Shown: one piece after another, positions 54,614-63,239 of the stretch | Position numbering within the stretch: position 1 is the first letter of the stretch | Layout: each line of letters opens with the position of its first letter | Assembly: GCA_002493635.1 (NCBI GenBank) | Contig: DKZL01000012.1 | Coordinates: 23,641-87,640, forward strand | Direction of reading: 5' to 3' | Source: Ruminococcaceae bacterium UBA7075 | GTDB taxonomy: Bacteria; Bacillota; Clostridia; Oscillospirales; Acutalibacteraceae | DNA: 64,000 nucleotides | Translations under genes and position numbers: made by a program | The notes under the pieces: generated by a model | Databases searched by the model: none | Told to the model about the DNA's origin: nothing | What the model saw: only the letters and a program-made list of their open reading frames with translations

Positions 54614-55525
54614 ATGGATATTAATCAGCTGAACTGTTTTATTTCAGTTGCACAGACATTGAATTTTTCCGAGGCGGCAAGGCGCAATTATGTGTCGCAA
54701 TCTACGGTAAGCCGCTATATTAATGACCTAGAAAAAGAGTTTGGAGTACAGCTTTTCACACGCTCGCACAGAGATGTAATAATTACAAATGAGGGAAAAA
54801 CTCTTCTGCCATATGTCGTTGATGTTGTAGATACACTGAAAAAGGCAAAAACTATTATAAAACAAATGCACGATGGCGGACAAGGACGTATTACGCTCGG
54901 CTGTGATGTAACATCATTGTCATTCCCGTCAAAATGCATTTCTGATTTTTCAGAAAAATACCCCAACATTGTTATTGACGTTAAGCGCTTTGACGGTACC
55001 GACCGCAATCAGGCAATAACAAGCGGAGAGTATGATTTTTGTTTTATGCCTCGTGATATGGTTCCTGAAAGCTCAGGTATTGAGTCAATAGTCACTCATT
55101 ACGAGAGTCTTTCGGTAGTGACTGCAAAAAACAGCTGCTTTAAAGGCAAAAGCAGCGTAAGTCTTCATGATATTTCTAATGAAAAGCTTTTGCTTCTCTC
55201 AGAATCAGTTTGTCCGATTGTGTATATGGAGATTATGGATTTGCTCAGAACATTCCATATTTCACCTAATATTGAAAACTCGTTTGAAGATGTTATTTCA
55301 ATGTATGTTGCAGCTTCATCAGGTATAGGAATTTCCATTATTCCGAATTCACTTGCAAAATTTACATCAAGTGAATATACAGAAATTTATCCTATTGAAG
55401 ATGCCGACACAAGCATAGCCTATGTTATGGCATGGGCTAAAAATATTGCAAATCCGGCTGCAAAGCTGTTTATTGAAACTGTTAAAAAATATGCCAAGGG
55501 CGAGGACAATGTTTACGGACTTTGA
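54614..55525 (+). CDS. LysR-family transcriptional regulator
   Basis: The 303-residue protein has the N-terminal winged helix-turn-helix (FSEAARRNYVSQSTVSRYIND) and a substrate-binding-type effector domain (about 90-295, beginning GRITLGCDVTSLSF). Divergent from fabF across a region with a clear operator, so it likely controls the fabF-ligase-thioesterase operon and itself. The ligand is unknown; an acyl-CoA or the free acid is plausible. Confidence 0.92.
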   Translation: MDINQLNCFISVAQTLNFSEAARRNYVSQSTVSRYINDLEKEFGVQLFTRSHRDVIITNEGKTLLPYVVDVVDTLKKAKTIIKQMHDGGQGRITLGCDVTSLSFPSKCISDFSEKYPNIVIDVKRFDGTDRNQAITSGEYDFCFMPRDMVPESSGIESIVTHYESLSVVTAKNSCFKGKSSVSLHDISNEKLLLLSESVCPIVYMEIMDLLRTFHISPNIENSFEDVISMYVAASSGIGISIIPNSLAKFTSSEYTEIYPIEDADTSIAYVMAWAKNIANPAAKLFIETVKKYAKGEDNVYGL

Positions 55526-55566
55526 TTATTCTGATATAGAAGTATGATATTTTCATAGGTGATAGT

Positions 55567-56238
55567 ATGTATAAACTTTTGATTATTGAGGATGATACAG
55601 GAATTGCGGACGCAATCAAAACACAGGCAGAAATGTGGAACTTGGAGGTTTGCATTGTCGAAAATTTTCGCAATGTGTTGCAGGAGTTTGTGCAATTCCA
55701 GCCTCATATTGTTTTGCTTGATATAGGTCTGCCGTTTTTTGACGGCTATCATTGGTGCGGTGAAATTCGCAAAATCTCGAATGTTCCGATTATATTTATC
55801 TCGTCTGCCTCAGACAATATGAACATAGTAATGGCTGTGAATATGGGCGCTGATGATTTTATAGCAAAGCCTTTTGACCAGAGTGTTCTGATGGCAAAGG
55901 TACAGGCTATACTCAGAAGAACATATGATTTTTCATCAAACGTACCTGTACTTGAGCACAGAGGTGCTTTTCTAAATACCGGCGATAACACACTGACTTA
56001 TAATAACAAAAAAATTGAGCTGACAAAAAACGAATACCGCATTATGCTTTGTCTTATGGAAAACAAAGGCAAGGTTGTCAGCCGTGAAAAATTTATGGAA
56101 AAGTTGTGGGAAACAGATTCATTTGTTGATGAGAACACACTGACGGTTAACATAAACCGTCTTAGAAAGAAGCTTGACGCTGCCGGACTTGAAAACTTTA
56201 TTAAAACAAAATTCGGAGTAGGATATATTATTGAATAA
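55567..56238 (+). CDS. OmpR-family response regulator, BceR-like
   Basis: The 223-residue protein has a receiver domain with IIEDDTGIADAI and phospho-Asp in HIVLLDIGLPFFDG. A winged-helix domain follows (about 130-223, ELTKNEYRIMLCLMENKG). AGGTGA lies four bases before the ATG. The kinase gene follows after 20 bases. The pair resembles BceRS systems that respond to cell-wall-active peptides through a BceAB transporter. Confidence 0.9.
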   Translation: MYKLLIIEDDTGIADAIKTQAEMWNLEVCIVENFRNVLQEFVQFQPHIVLLDIGLPFFDGYHWCGEIRKISNVPIIFISSASDNMNIVMAVNMGADDFIAKPFDQSVLMAKVQAILRRTYDFSSNVPVLEHRGAFLNTGDNTLTYNNKKIELTKNEYRIMLCLMENKGKVVSREKFMEKLWETDSFVDENTLTVNINRLRKKLDAAGLENFIKTKFGVGYIIE

Positions 56239-56258
56239 ATTGAAAGGCGAAAAATGAT

Positions 56259-57230
56259 ATGAAAATTTTCGGTGCGTATATAAAGCAAAAATCAAAAATT
56301 TTATTGATTATTTTGTTATTTTGCATTATTTTTGCCATTGTATTTTATCTTTATAAATTACCGGTTGAGGCAGTAATTTATCCATCACTTCTATGCATAC
56401 TGTTCGGAACAATTCTGATTGTGCTTGATTTTGCAAAAATAAAACGCAGGCATAAAATTCTTGAAAAACTCGGCAATATGCCGTCGGCAATGATAGACGA
56501 ACTGCCGTCGGTCTCAAATATCAACGATTACGGTTATCAGAGGATAATAAGATCTTTGCAGAAAGAGATTTCTCAGCTTGAAGCAGATTCAAATAATCGT
56601 TTTAACGATATGGTAGATTATTATACCGTTTGGGCACACCAGATTAAAACACCGATTGCCTCAATGCGCCTTACGCTGCAAAACGAGGATACTCCGCTTT
56701 CAAGAAAACTGTTGTCTGACTTGTTCCGTATTGAACAGTATGTTGAGATGATTATGGCGTTTTTGCGCCTTGACTCAACATCAAGCGACTATGTTTTTAA
56801 GGAGCATAATATTGATACAATAATAAGACAGGCAGTCAAAAAATACGCAAACGAATTTATTGACAGAAAAATATCACTTGTATATAATCCGATTAATTAT
56901 ACTGTGGTGACAGACGATAAATGGCTTTCCTTTGTAATTGAACAGATACTGTCAAATGCTCTCAAGTACACACGAAAAGGCAGTATAAAGATTTATATGA
57001 ATGAAAATATGATGCTCTGCATTGAGGACACGGGCATAGGTATTGCACCCGAGGATTTGCCGAGAATATTTGAAAAGGGATACACGGGATATAACGGAAG
57101 AAACGACAAAAAAGCAAGCGGACTCGGTTTGTACCTTTGTAAACGGATTTGCAAAAATCTTGATACAGGGATAACCGTGTTATCCGAAATTGATAAAGGA
57201 ACTATTGTCCGTATTGATTTAAAACAATAA
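56259..57230 (+). CDS. Intramembrane-sensing histidine kinase, BceS-like
   Basis: This 323-residue kinase has only two N-terminal helices (about 10-60) with almost no extracellular loop, as in BceS-type kinases that sense flux through a BceAB transporter. The H-box is WAHQIKTPIASM, and the ATPase core has FVIEQILSNALKYT, EDTGIGIAPEDL and KASGLGLYL. Its likely partner transporter is the BceAB-type pair at 42959-45768. Confidence 0.9.
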   Translation: MKIFGAYIKQKSKILLIILLFCIIFAIVFYLYKLPVEAVIYPSLLCILFGTILIVLDFAKIKRRHKILEKLGNMPSAMIDELPSVSNINDYGYQRIIRSLQKEISQLEADSNNRFNDMVDYYTVWAHQIKTPIASMRLTLQNEDTPLSRKLLSDLFRIEQYVEMIMAFLRLDSTSSDYVFKEHNIDTIIRQAVKKYANEFIDRKISLVYNPINYTVVTDDKWLSFVIEQILSNALKYTRKGSIKIYMNENMMLCIEDTGIGIAPEDLPRIFEKGYTGYNGRNDKKASGLGLYLCKRICKNLDTGITVLSEIDKGTIVRIDLKQ

Positions 57231-57254
57231 GCCTAAAAAACTATAATTCAACCT

Positions 57255-57680
57255 TTATTTCCTGTTTTTGTTAAAATTCTTAGCTTTTTCAGATAAATCA
57301 TTAAGCTCTTCTTTTGAAAGCTCGGGCAGACGTTCAAGATCATACAAAAATTTTTCCATACTCTCTTTTGAGCGAATTTTTATGCTTTCAAGATAAAAGC
57401 TGGTTATTACACCAGGAATAATAGCTATTATCAAAATTGAATATATAGATAGAACAACCGACAATATACGTCCAATAAATGTAACTGCAATAAAATCGCC
57501 AAAACCTATTGTTGTAAGTACACTGAAGCAATACCAAAGGCTGTCAAAAATCGTGTTTATTTCAGGCTCAATAAGCCAAATTGCAAATGAAATACCAAAA
57601 AGCAAAATTAGATAGCCGTAAAGTATCTTATCTGCTCTTGTACGTTTTAATACTCGCCATAAAATTTTACTGTTTCGCAT
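57255..57680 (-). CDS. Two-helix potassium channel protein
   Basis: The 141-residue protein has two membrane helices enclosing a pore loop with the selectivity filter TTIGFGD. The C-terminal tail (about 95-141) is charged and helical. KcsA-like in layout and lacks a ligand-binding RCK domain. The ClC gene lies upstream after 13 bases, so the two channels are probably co-expressed. Confidence 0.9.
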   Translation of the reverse strand: MRNSKILWRVLKRTRADKILYGYLILLFGISFAIWLIEPEINTIFDSLWYCFSVLTTIGFGDFIAVTFIGRILSVVLSIYSILIIAIIPGVITSFYLESIKIRSKESMEKFLYDLERLPELSKEELNDLSEKAKNFNKNRK

Positions 57681-57693
57681 TAATATTCTCCTT

Positions 57694-58935
57694 TCAATCT
57701 TTGGCTGACTTCAATCTTCCGAGCGGAACGATACTTCCGATAAATGCAGAAATTATCAGCCAAGGAATTACCCGTATTGGAAAACATAGCAAAAGCAAAA
57801 GTGATACAGCCACAGGTCTTCTCATAATTACGCCCAGAACTCCTGCTGTTATTACTGCAAGACAAAAGGTTACATCAAGTCCTGTCAGCATTGCAACTCC
57901 ATATCCTATACTGATGCCGCTGAATATCACAGGAAAGAAATGACCTCCGCGCCATCCTGATTTTATGCACACATTTGTGATTAACAGCTTTGCCGCACCT
58001 GTTATTATAAGAAACCACGGTGCAAACTCTTTGTAGCTTTCCGAAAGCTCAAATATTTGCTCTTCCCCCGAAAACATTGTCATAGGAAGACAGGTACCTG
58101 CTATTCCCAGCATCAAGCCGCCAAGCAAGGTGCTGATAATTACGGATACTCTGCTTTGAAGTCTGCTAAACAAAGCTTTTGTTGTTTTTTCAAAAATAAT
58201 ATACAGATAACCGAATACCACCCCAATCAAAGCGAGGGGTATTCCCCACATCCGTTCCGTGTTGGTTATTTCTGCCGAATCAATGCGCGGCATTCCAAGA
58301 CCTCCGCCAAAAATATTCGTCAGCAGTATAAACACACCGAATGATGACAAAACTGCTATTACAACGGAAATTATCTTTGATCCTTTCGGTATAACCGTTT
58401 CCTTATTTTCATCTGTTCTTTCTTCAAGAGGCACCACAAGCCCAAAAAGTGGAGAAACAAAAATTGTACCCAGTGCCGCACTTAGTCCGATACTTGTTAA
58501 TTCATCTTTGTGGATTTTTGCGGATTTCATATTATTGCCTGCCCAGTAACACAAACCAACAATAACTCCTGTCAAGCCTGCTTCGGGTCCTAAGCTTCCT
58601 CCGAATAGAAGCGGAATAAGAGCGGCTACACAAATAATCAGCACTTTGTTATACGGATAAAATTTATCTTTTTTCACTTTTGCAATAACAGTTTCAAGCT
58701 CGTCAGGATAAGGTCCTGCCTTGCTTTGAAATATTCCAATCAGCAATCCGCCCAATAGACAAACTATAATGGTATATAACGGAATATTTATATGTGATGG
58801 TATCCAATGCCAGATAAATTCTATTCCGCTATCCATAAGCTTGAGAAAGCCCCACACTATTGCGGCAATTATTCCACCTAAAAATGTGCACATTAATATG
58901 TAACCAAAGTTTTTAAAAATATTTTTAATACTCAT
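57694..58935 (-). CDS. ClC-family chloride channel or antiporter
   Basis: The 413-residue protein has the ClC layout of about 18 helical segments. The filter motif appears as GGSLGPEAGLTG (family GREGP, with the gating Glu kept), and later GWRGGHFFPVIFSG and FPIRVIPWL. Whether it is a channel or a proton-coupled antiporter is not decided by these motifs. First gene of a pair with the potassium channel. Confidence 0.9.
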   Translation of the reverse strand: MSIKNIFKNFGYILMCTFLGGIIAAIVWGFLKLMDSGIEFIWHWIPSHINIPLYTIIVCLLGGLLIGIFQSKAGPYPDELETVIAKVKKDKFYPYNKVLIICVAALIPLLFGGSLGPEAGLTGVIVGLCYWAGNNMKSAKIHKDELTSIGLSAALGTIFVSPLFGLVVPLEERTDENKETVIPKGSKIISVVIAVLSSFGVFILLTNIFGGGLGMPRIDSAEITNTERMWGIPLALIGVVFGYLYIIFEKTTKALFSRLQSRVSVIISTLLGGLMLGIAGTCLPMTMFSGEEQIFELSESYKEFAPWFLIITGAAKLLITNVCIKSGWRGGHFFPVIFSGISIGYGVAMLTGLDVTFCLAVITAGVLGVIMRRPVAVSLLLLLCFPIRVIPWLIISAFIGSIVPLGRLKSAKD

Positions 58936-59060
58936 AACATTTCATTTATTCCTTTATATATTGTGACATATATACTGATATTATGTTTATATCAACTTCT
59001 CTGCAATATAATTTTATAACATATTTTATATAATAGTCAAGATAAGTACTAAGAGTCAAT

Positions 59061-59107
59061 AAAAAAGTTCTCAAAAATAGCTTGTTTAAGCCATTTTTAA
59101 GAACTTA
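59061..59107 (-). terminator. Terminator of the tRNA cluster
   Basis: AAGTTCTTAAAAATGGCTT pairs with AAGCTATTTTTGAGAACTT on the minus strand and is followed by TTTT. Confidence 0.85.
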
Positions 59108-59111
59108 TGTT

Positions 59112-59187
59112 TGGCTGGGCTGGCGGGATTCGAACCCACGAGATGACGGAGTCAAAGTCCGTTGCCTTACCGCTTGGCTACAGCCCA
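59112..59187 (-). tRNA. tRNA-Gln (anticodon TTG)
   Basis: The acceptor stem TGGGCTG/CAGCCCA, anticodon loop CTTTGAC, T-loop GGTTCGAATCC and encoded CCA are all present. Confidence 0.97.
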
Positions 59188-59230
59188 TTATAATAATAGC
59201 CGCACAAAATCAACGAATAATGTGCGGCTG

Positions 59231-59306
59231 TGGTGACCCATCGGAGATTCGAACTCCGGACACCTTGATTAAAAGTCAAGTGCTCTGCCAACTGAGCTAA
59301 TGAGTC
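59231..59306 (-). tRNA. tRNA-Lys (anticodon TTT)
   Basis: Acceptor GACTCAT pairs with ATGGGTC, followed by A and CCA. The anticodon loop is CTTTTAA and the D arm is GCTCAGTTGGCAGAGC. Confidence 0.97.
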
Positions 59307-59309
59307 ATA

Positions 59310-59387
59310 TGGGGTGGAATGCCGGATTCGAACCGGCGGTCTCCAGTGCCACAAACTGGCGCGTTAACCGACTACGCTAATCCCACC
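59310..59387 (-). tRNA. tRNA-His (anticodon GTG)
   Basis: Acceptor GTGGGAT pairs with ATTCCAC. The extra 5' G that pairs with C73, diagnostic of tRNA-His, is present. The anticodon loop is TTGTGGC, and CCA is encoded. Confidence 0.97.
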
Positions 59388-59390
59388 ATG

Positions 59391-59436
59391 TGGCGCGCCA
59401 AAAGGGACTCGAACCCCTGACCTACTGCTTAGAAGG
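59391..59436 (-). pseudogene. 3' half of tRNA-Arg (TCT), attachment site of an integrated element
   Basis: On the minus strand CCTTCTAAGCAGTAGG is followed by a complete T arm (GGGGTTCGAGTCCC) and the acceptor 3' strand with CCA. The 5' half, including the D arm and the first half of the anticodon stem, is missing; unrelated AT-rich DNA lies there instead. This is the usual scar left when an element integrates within a tRNA gene. Confidence 0.85.
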
Positions 59437-59496
59437 CACACCGTATTTTAAGTAAAAATAGCTTAAATACTGAGTTTTTCGGAATTAAAATTACCT

Positions 59497-59519
59497 TTTG
59501 ACAACAATTTGACAACAAT
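59497..59519. repeat. Tandem 11-base repeat near the attachment site
   Basis: TTTGACAACAA occurs twice back to back. Short direct repeats near an att core often serve as arm-type sites for tyrosine integrases; a TATTTAAG/CTTAAAATA inverted pair lies nearer the core. The rest of 59437-59640 holds no gene. Confidence 0.5.
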
Positions 59520-59644
59520 ATCAAAAAAATATTTTTAATACTTTTAAGAGATACTGTTCTCACAACGTTGATTATTATATCAAAGCTGACAACAAAAGTC
59601 AAGCATTTTTTTATTTTTTCTTATCTTTTTTCTTAATACAATAA

Positions 59645-59700
59645 ATATAGGATACTATCCTTGTTTTGACATAGTGGCAAAACAAAATAATATCCTATAT
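59645..59700 (-). terminator. Nested hairpin terminator of the element's operon
   Basis: ATATAGGATA pairs with TATCCTATAT, and inside it TTGTTTTG pairs with CAAAACAA. It lies just past the excisionase-like gene. Confidence 0.75.
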
Positions 59701-59709
59701 CTTCATTAT

Positions 59710-59913
59710 TTAATCAAGCACAAAAGTTTTTCCTTCGTTTTGGCATAACCATTTATGTAATGACAAGTTAGAAACAAATATCCTTCTTCCAACTTTAATA
59801 CTTGGAAACCCATCAGAGTGCATTAAATTATATGCTGTATTTTTGCTGCACTTAAAGATTCTTTGAATATCTTTTGTATCTAACATTTGAATATTATCTT
59901 TTATATCATTCAA
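59710..59913 (-). CDS. Excisionase-like helix-turn-helix protein
   Basis: A product of about 67 residues with an HTH_17/AlpA-type winged helix: LDTKDIQRIFKCSKNTAYNL, then the wing KVGRRIFVSNLSLHKWL. The start is TTG 59911-59913, eight bases after GAGGTGA; the longer open frame upstream runs over the dUTPase gene. Position next to the attachment site fits an excisionase or a recombination directionality factor. Confidence 0.7.
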   Translation of the reverse strand: MNDIKDNIQMLDTKDIQRIFKCSKNTAYNLMHSDGFPSIKVGRRIFVSNLSLHKWLCQNEGKTFVLD

Positions 59914-59953
59914 GTTTTTTGTCACCTCGATTATCGTATTAGCAAGTAAATCA

Positions 59954-60554
59954 TCATTGGATTCCTGTGCTACCGAAACCACCTCGGTCTGTATCATCGA
60001 GTTTGTCAACTTCAAACAACTCAACCTTTGGCTGTTTTTTCATAATTCTAAACTGACACAAACGGTCGTTGACTTTAATCTCTGTATCACGAATAGCATA
60101 AGCAGGAAATCTCCAAATGTCATTCGTGCCACTATATGAATTATCAATAACTCCCATACTATTAGTCTGAAGGACGCCCCCAAGTCTTAAAAGTTGAACT
60201 ACGAGGAACAACGTGTGCTTCATATCCTTCGGGTAATTTCATAGAGATACCAAGATTTATGAGCTTAAATTCGCCTGCGCTCAACATAATATTCTCTGCT
60301 GCTCTCAAATCAATCCAATCACCAACCTCTATTTTCTCAATTTTTATAAGGTCGGGATTATGATACTTAATTTTTATTGTTTCCATTTGTTTTGCTACTT
60401 TATCTTTCTTAAAATATCTTTTTTCAAGAAGATAATCAATGTCATCTTTAAGTTCGATGAGGTCATCCTCATATAGTTCAATCAACATTCTATCTTTGCA
60501 ATTATAGTCCTCTGTGTTTGTAATCAAAAATTTACTATAATTAACATTTTTCAT
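59954..60554 (-). pseudogene. dUTPase split by a one-base frameshift
   Basis: The first part (60554 down to 60162) carries dUTPase motifs 1 and 2 ([27 protein letters not shown]), then leaves frame and stops. The continuation in the other frame carries [19 protein letters not shown] (motif 3), [13 protein letters not shown] (motif 4) and GGFGSTG (motif 5). The break is at a run of five G (60177-60181); four G would join the frames as [11 protein letters not shown]. dUTPase removes dUTP to keep uracil out of DNA. Confidence 0.85.
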
Positions 60555-60579
60555 TGTTTAACACCACCAATAAATATAT

Positions 60580-60774
60580 TTATTCATTTATATAAAGACC
60601 ACAATGACACATACCTTTTTCTCCGTTGGCAATCATTTCGCGGAACTCTTTACACATACATTTTGTATCTTCGGTTCTGGAAATTCTACAAGGACAATAT
60701 CCAGAATTTTCTTTTAATTTGTCACGAATTTCTTTGACAATATCTTTATCAGGATTTGTTTTTACTTTAGCCAT
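60580..60774 (-). CDS. Minimal ferredoxin-thioredoxin reductase catalytic-type protein
   Basis: The 64-residue protein has the FtrB cysteine pattern CPCR, CMC and CHCGLY, which in the family binds a [4Fe-4S] cluster beside a redox-active disulfide. It is shorter than plant-type FtrB (about 110 residues) and has no variable-chain partner here. Placed before the NrdG-NrdD genes, it could pass ferredoxin electrons to the NrdH-like redoxin or to NrdD. Confidence 0.8.
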   Translation of the reverse strand: MAKVKTNPDKDIVKEIRDKLKENSGYCPCRISRTEDTKCMCKEFREMIANGEKGMCHCGLYINE

Positions 60775-60783
60775 ATTGACTCC

Positions 60784-61272
60784 TTATGATATTTTCTTTG
60801 CGTATTGGTTGTCTCCCATTAACTGAACCCCAAGTATAGGGTCTATATGAGAAGGCATATCAGGCACAAATCTACCAAACTTAATAATTATGTTTGGAAA
60901 ACTTTTTAAGGTGTTATACAAATCACCAAAAAGACTTTCAATTTCTGATTCAGTATATCCTGTATATATAACTACATCATCACTATTACCTTTATGCCTC
61001 AAGGTTTCTATTACAGATAATACATTCAAAATATCATCAAATGGCTCTAATCCACCAAATACGATAGCTTTTGATAAAGGATTTTTTAAGTACCTATCCA
61101 CAATATTATCAATAGAAATATCAATATCTGGCTGGTTAGCAAGTGCACCATTTTGACACACTTGCTTTCCAGACATTATATCGCACTTAAAAGTGCAGGA
61201 GTGACAGCCTATAAACATTGATGTGATTTTGTAATTTACAAAATCTTCATCAACCAATGCTTTAAGCAACAT
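60784..61272 (-). CDS. nrdG: NrdG-like radical SAM activase with unusual cysteine spacing
   Basis: A 162-residue 4Fe-4S single-cluster protein placed directly after nrdD (TAATG overlap). The cluster region reads FIGCHSCTFKCDIMSGKQVC, which lacks a CxxxCxxC; the best fit is CTFKC plus a Cys nine residues later. Later motifs are normal (VFGGLEPFDD, similar to GGEP). It would generate the glycyl radical on NrdD. Confidence 0.8.
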   Translation of the reverse strand: MLLKALVDEDFVNYKITSMFIGCHSCTFKCDIMSGKQVCQNGALANQPDIDISIDNIVDRYLKNPLSKAIVFGGLEPFDDILNVLSVIETLRHKGNSDDVVIYTGYTESEIESLFGDLYNTLKSFPNIIIKFGRFVPDMPSHIDPILGVQLMGDNQYAKKIS

Positions 61273-63239
61273 TATTGCTCACCAACCATTTCGGCATATT
61301 CATACCATTGACGAGTATTAAACTCTCTAAACCTGTCTTTTGAATAACTTCTTGTCGGAACAAGATAACCGACTATACGCTGGTATGTATCATATACAGG
61401 CTTGCCACAAGTAGGACATATATTTGTTCCTACAAATCCGTGGTGGTTTTCACATTCATTGATACGAGTGTTAAATGCAAAGTAGATAACATCTGAAAGT
61501 GCAATCTTATTAAGAATATCCCAAGCAGATTCTTTGTTCGGGAAGTTAGCCTCAAGATTGATATGGCTAATAGAACCACCTGAACATTTAGCATCAAGGA
61601 TTGAACTTAATTTCAATTTCTCCTGAATAGTACACTTTGTTGAAAGTGGAATCCACTGATTTGAATAGATAAATTTCTCATCAAGATTGTATAACAGATT
61701 ATCTTTTTGACAAAGGATTACTGCTGCTCTTTCAGCGGGAACACTCTCAATGTTAAATGAGAAATCCTGTGTAAAATTATCTTTGACATCATTTAATACA
61801 TCAAAAATCTTTCCGGCTAACTCAATTCCTTCGTCTGAATAATATGTATAACCGAATTCATCAACCTTTGTATAACCGAATGCCTCAATTACTTCATAAA
61901 GACCAAGAATACCGATTGTGCAGTATTGTTTATCCATTTCAACTGCACCATCTTGATAATTAGGCAATAAACCTTTTTCAATGTTTCTCTTAATTATGTG
62001 TCTTACTGTTTCAAGTGCCTTACAACAAAGAACTGCACGTTTACGAAGCAACGCAAGATATTTCTTTTCATCACATTCAGTTTCAAGGGCAATTCTCATA
62101 AGGTTTATTGTATTAACTTTAACAGAACCGATTGAAAGTGCAGTACCACCGATAGAGTTGATAAATCCACTCAATTTAGTGGTGTCGGAAAGAAGTCGGC
62201 AACAGTTAGACAGAGTTGTAACATCTTCACTGATAAAGAAGTTGCTATCATTCCACATAACATTATGGTCAGAACACCATCTTGCGAAATCCTTGTCAAC
62301 AAAAACATTATAGTCTTTGTTTCTAATCATTTCTTCTGCTTCCTCTTTAGTTATATCATTTCTCTTTAAGAGTGAATATGTGAGGACAGGGAATGTAAAC
62401 ATATTCTCTTGTCTAATTTCTGAAATTACTTCCATAAAGATTTTCTGATGTTCAATCAATTCATCAACGCAATCAATTACATAAGTTCCATCAGGATATT
62501 CAACACCGCCAAATAGCGACTCGATGTAGTTCTTATCGAAAATAGAAACATTAACAAATGCTGTTTGGTCAATTCTCATAAACGGTTGGTTAAGTCGATA
62601 GATAAGTTTTTGGAACGATTGTCTTAAATAGTAATCCTTATCTTTGATATAATAACCAGTTTCACAGTCCTTTTTCCAGAAATAGTAAGTCCAAATAAGG
62701 ATATTCGGAATACCTACTGCTCCAGAGCTACGATTACTCATATAACTGATAAACTCAATTACATCATCGAGAAAAGTTGTTAAATGCTTTGCCGGCTTAT
62801 TATTATAGTTTTTCAAAAAGAACAAACCTTCGGTAGCTAACCTCGTAAGGTCATAAGCATAGCAATAGGGCAAATAAGTTGATGTAGATGCATCGTGCAA
62901 ATAAAAGCCACCGTTATATTCTGTTTCAAGCCAGTCTTTTGCAGTTCGCAGATTGTACCTTTTCTTCATTTCATAGAAGATTTTATTGAAAGCAAATAAC
63001 TTATCCTCGGATTTACCTTTCTCGCTTAAAAGGCTTCTAATGTCTTTGGTTGAAGCATTTGCATTTGCATCAATAGTAACATCTGCAACCTTTTTATCGA
63101 CAAAACCATCAACAAAATCCGAGAAATTTAACTGTGACTCGTGAATACCATTGAGTATTTCAAAATCTTCTCCATACTTATCGCTCAACGCCATAAGTGA
63201 CTTTTCAAAGTCACGATTTACCTTAATAGGAATATTCAC
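61272..63239 (-). CDS. nrdD: Anaerobic ribonucleoside-triphosphate reductase
   Basis: Class III ribonucleotide reductase of about 655 residues, making dNTPs without oxygen. It has the glycyl-radical site RIVGYLVPTRSYS near the C-terminus, active-site Cys regions (LSNCCRLL, AKCSGGSISHINL) and a zinc-type CPTCG preceded by CENHHG in place of a second CxxC. No N-terminal ATP-cone is seen. The start is GTG 63237-63239, seven bases after AGAGG, overlapping the upstream TGA. Confidence 0.92.
   Translation of the reverse strand: MNIPIKVNRDFEKSLMALSDKYGEDFEILNGIHESQLNFSDFVDGFVDKKVADVTIDANANASTKDIRSLLSEKGKSEDKLFAFNKIFYEMKKRYNLRTAKDWLETEYNGGFYLHDASTSTYLPYCYAYDLTRLATEGLFFLKNYNNKPAKHLTTFLDDVIEFISYMSNRSSGAVGIPNILIWTYYFWKKDCETGYYIKDKDYYLRQSFQKLIYRLNQPFMRIDQTAFVNVSIFDKNYIESLFGGVEYPDGTYVIDCVDELIEHQKIFMEVISEIRQENMFTFPVLTYSLLKRNDITKEEAEEMIRNKDYNVFVDKDFARWCSDHNVMWNDSNFFISEDVTTLSNCCRLLSDTTKLSGFINSIGGTALSIGSVKVNTINLMRIALETECDEKKYLALLRKRAVLCCKALETVRHIIKRNIEKGLLPNYQDGAVEMDKQYCTIGILGLYEVIEAFGYTKVDEFGYTYYSDEGIELAGKIFDVLNDVKDNFTQDFSFNIESVPAERAAVILCQKDNLLYNLDEKFIYSNQWIPLSTKCTIQEKLKLSSILDAKCSGGSISHINLEANFPNKESAWDILNKIALSDVIYFAFNTRINECENHHGFVGTNICPTCGKPVYDTYQRIVGYLVPTRSYSKDRFREFNTRQWYEYAEMVGEQ

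Noticed and set aside
59954..60024. Longer start for the excisionase-like protein, giving 104 residues
   Set aside because: The added residues fall in the dUTPase coding end, and the TTG at 59913 has a well-placed GAGGTGA site.
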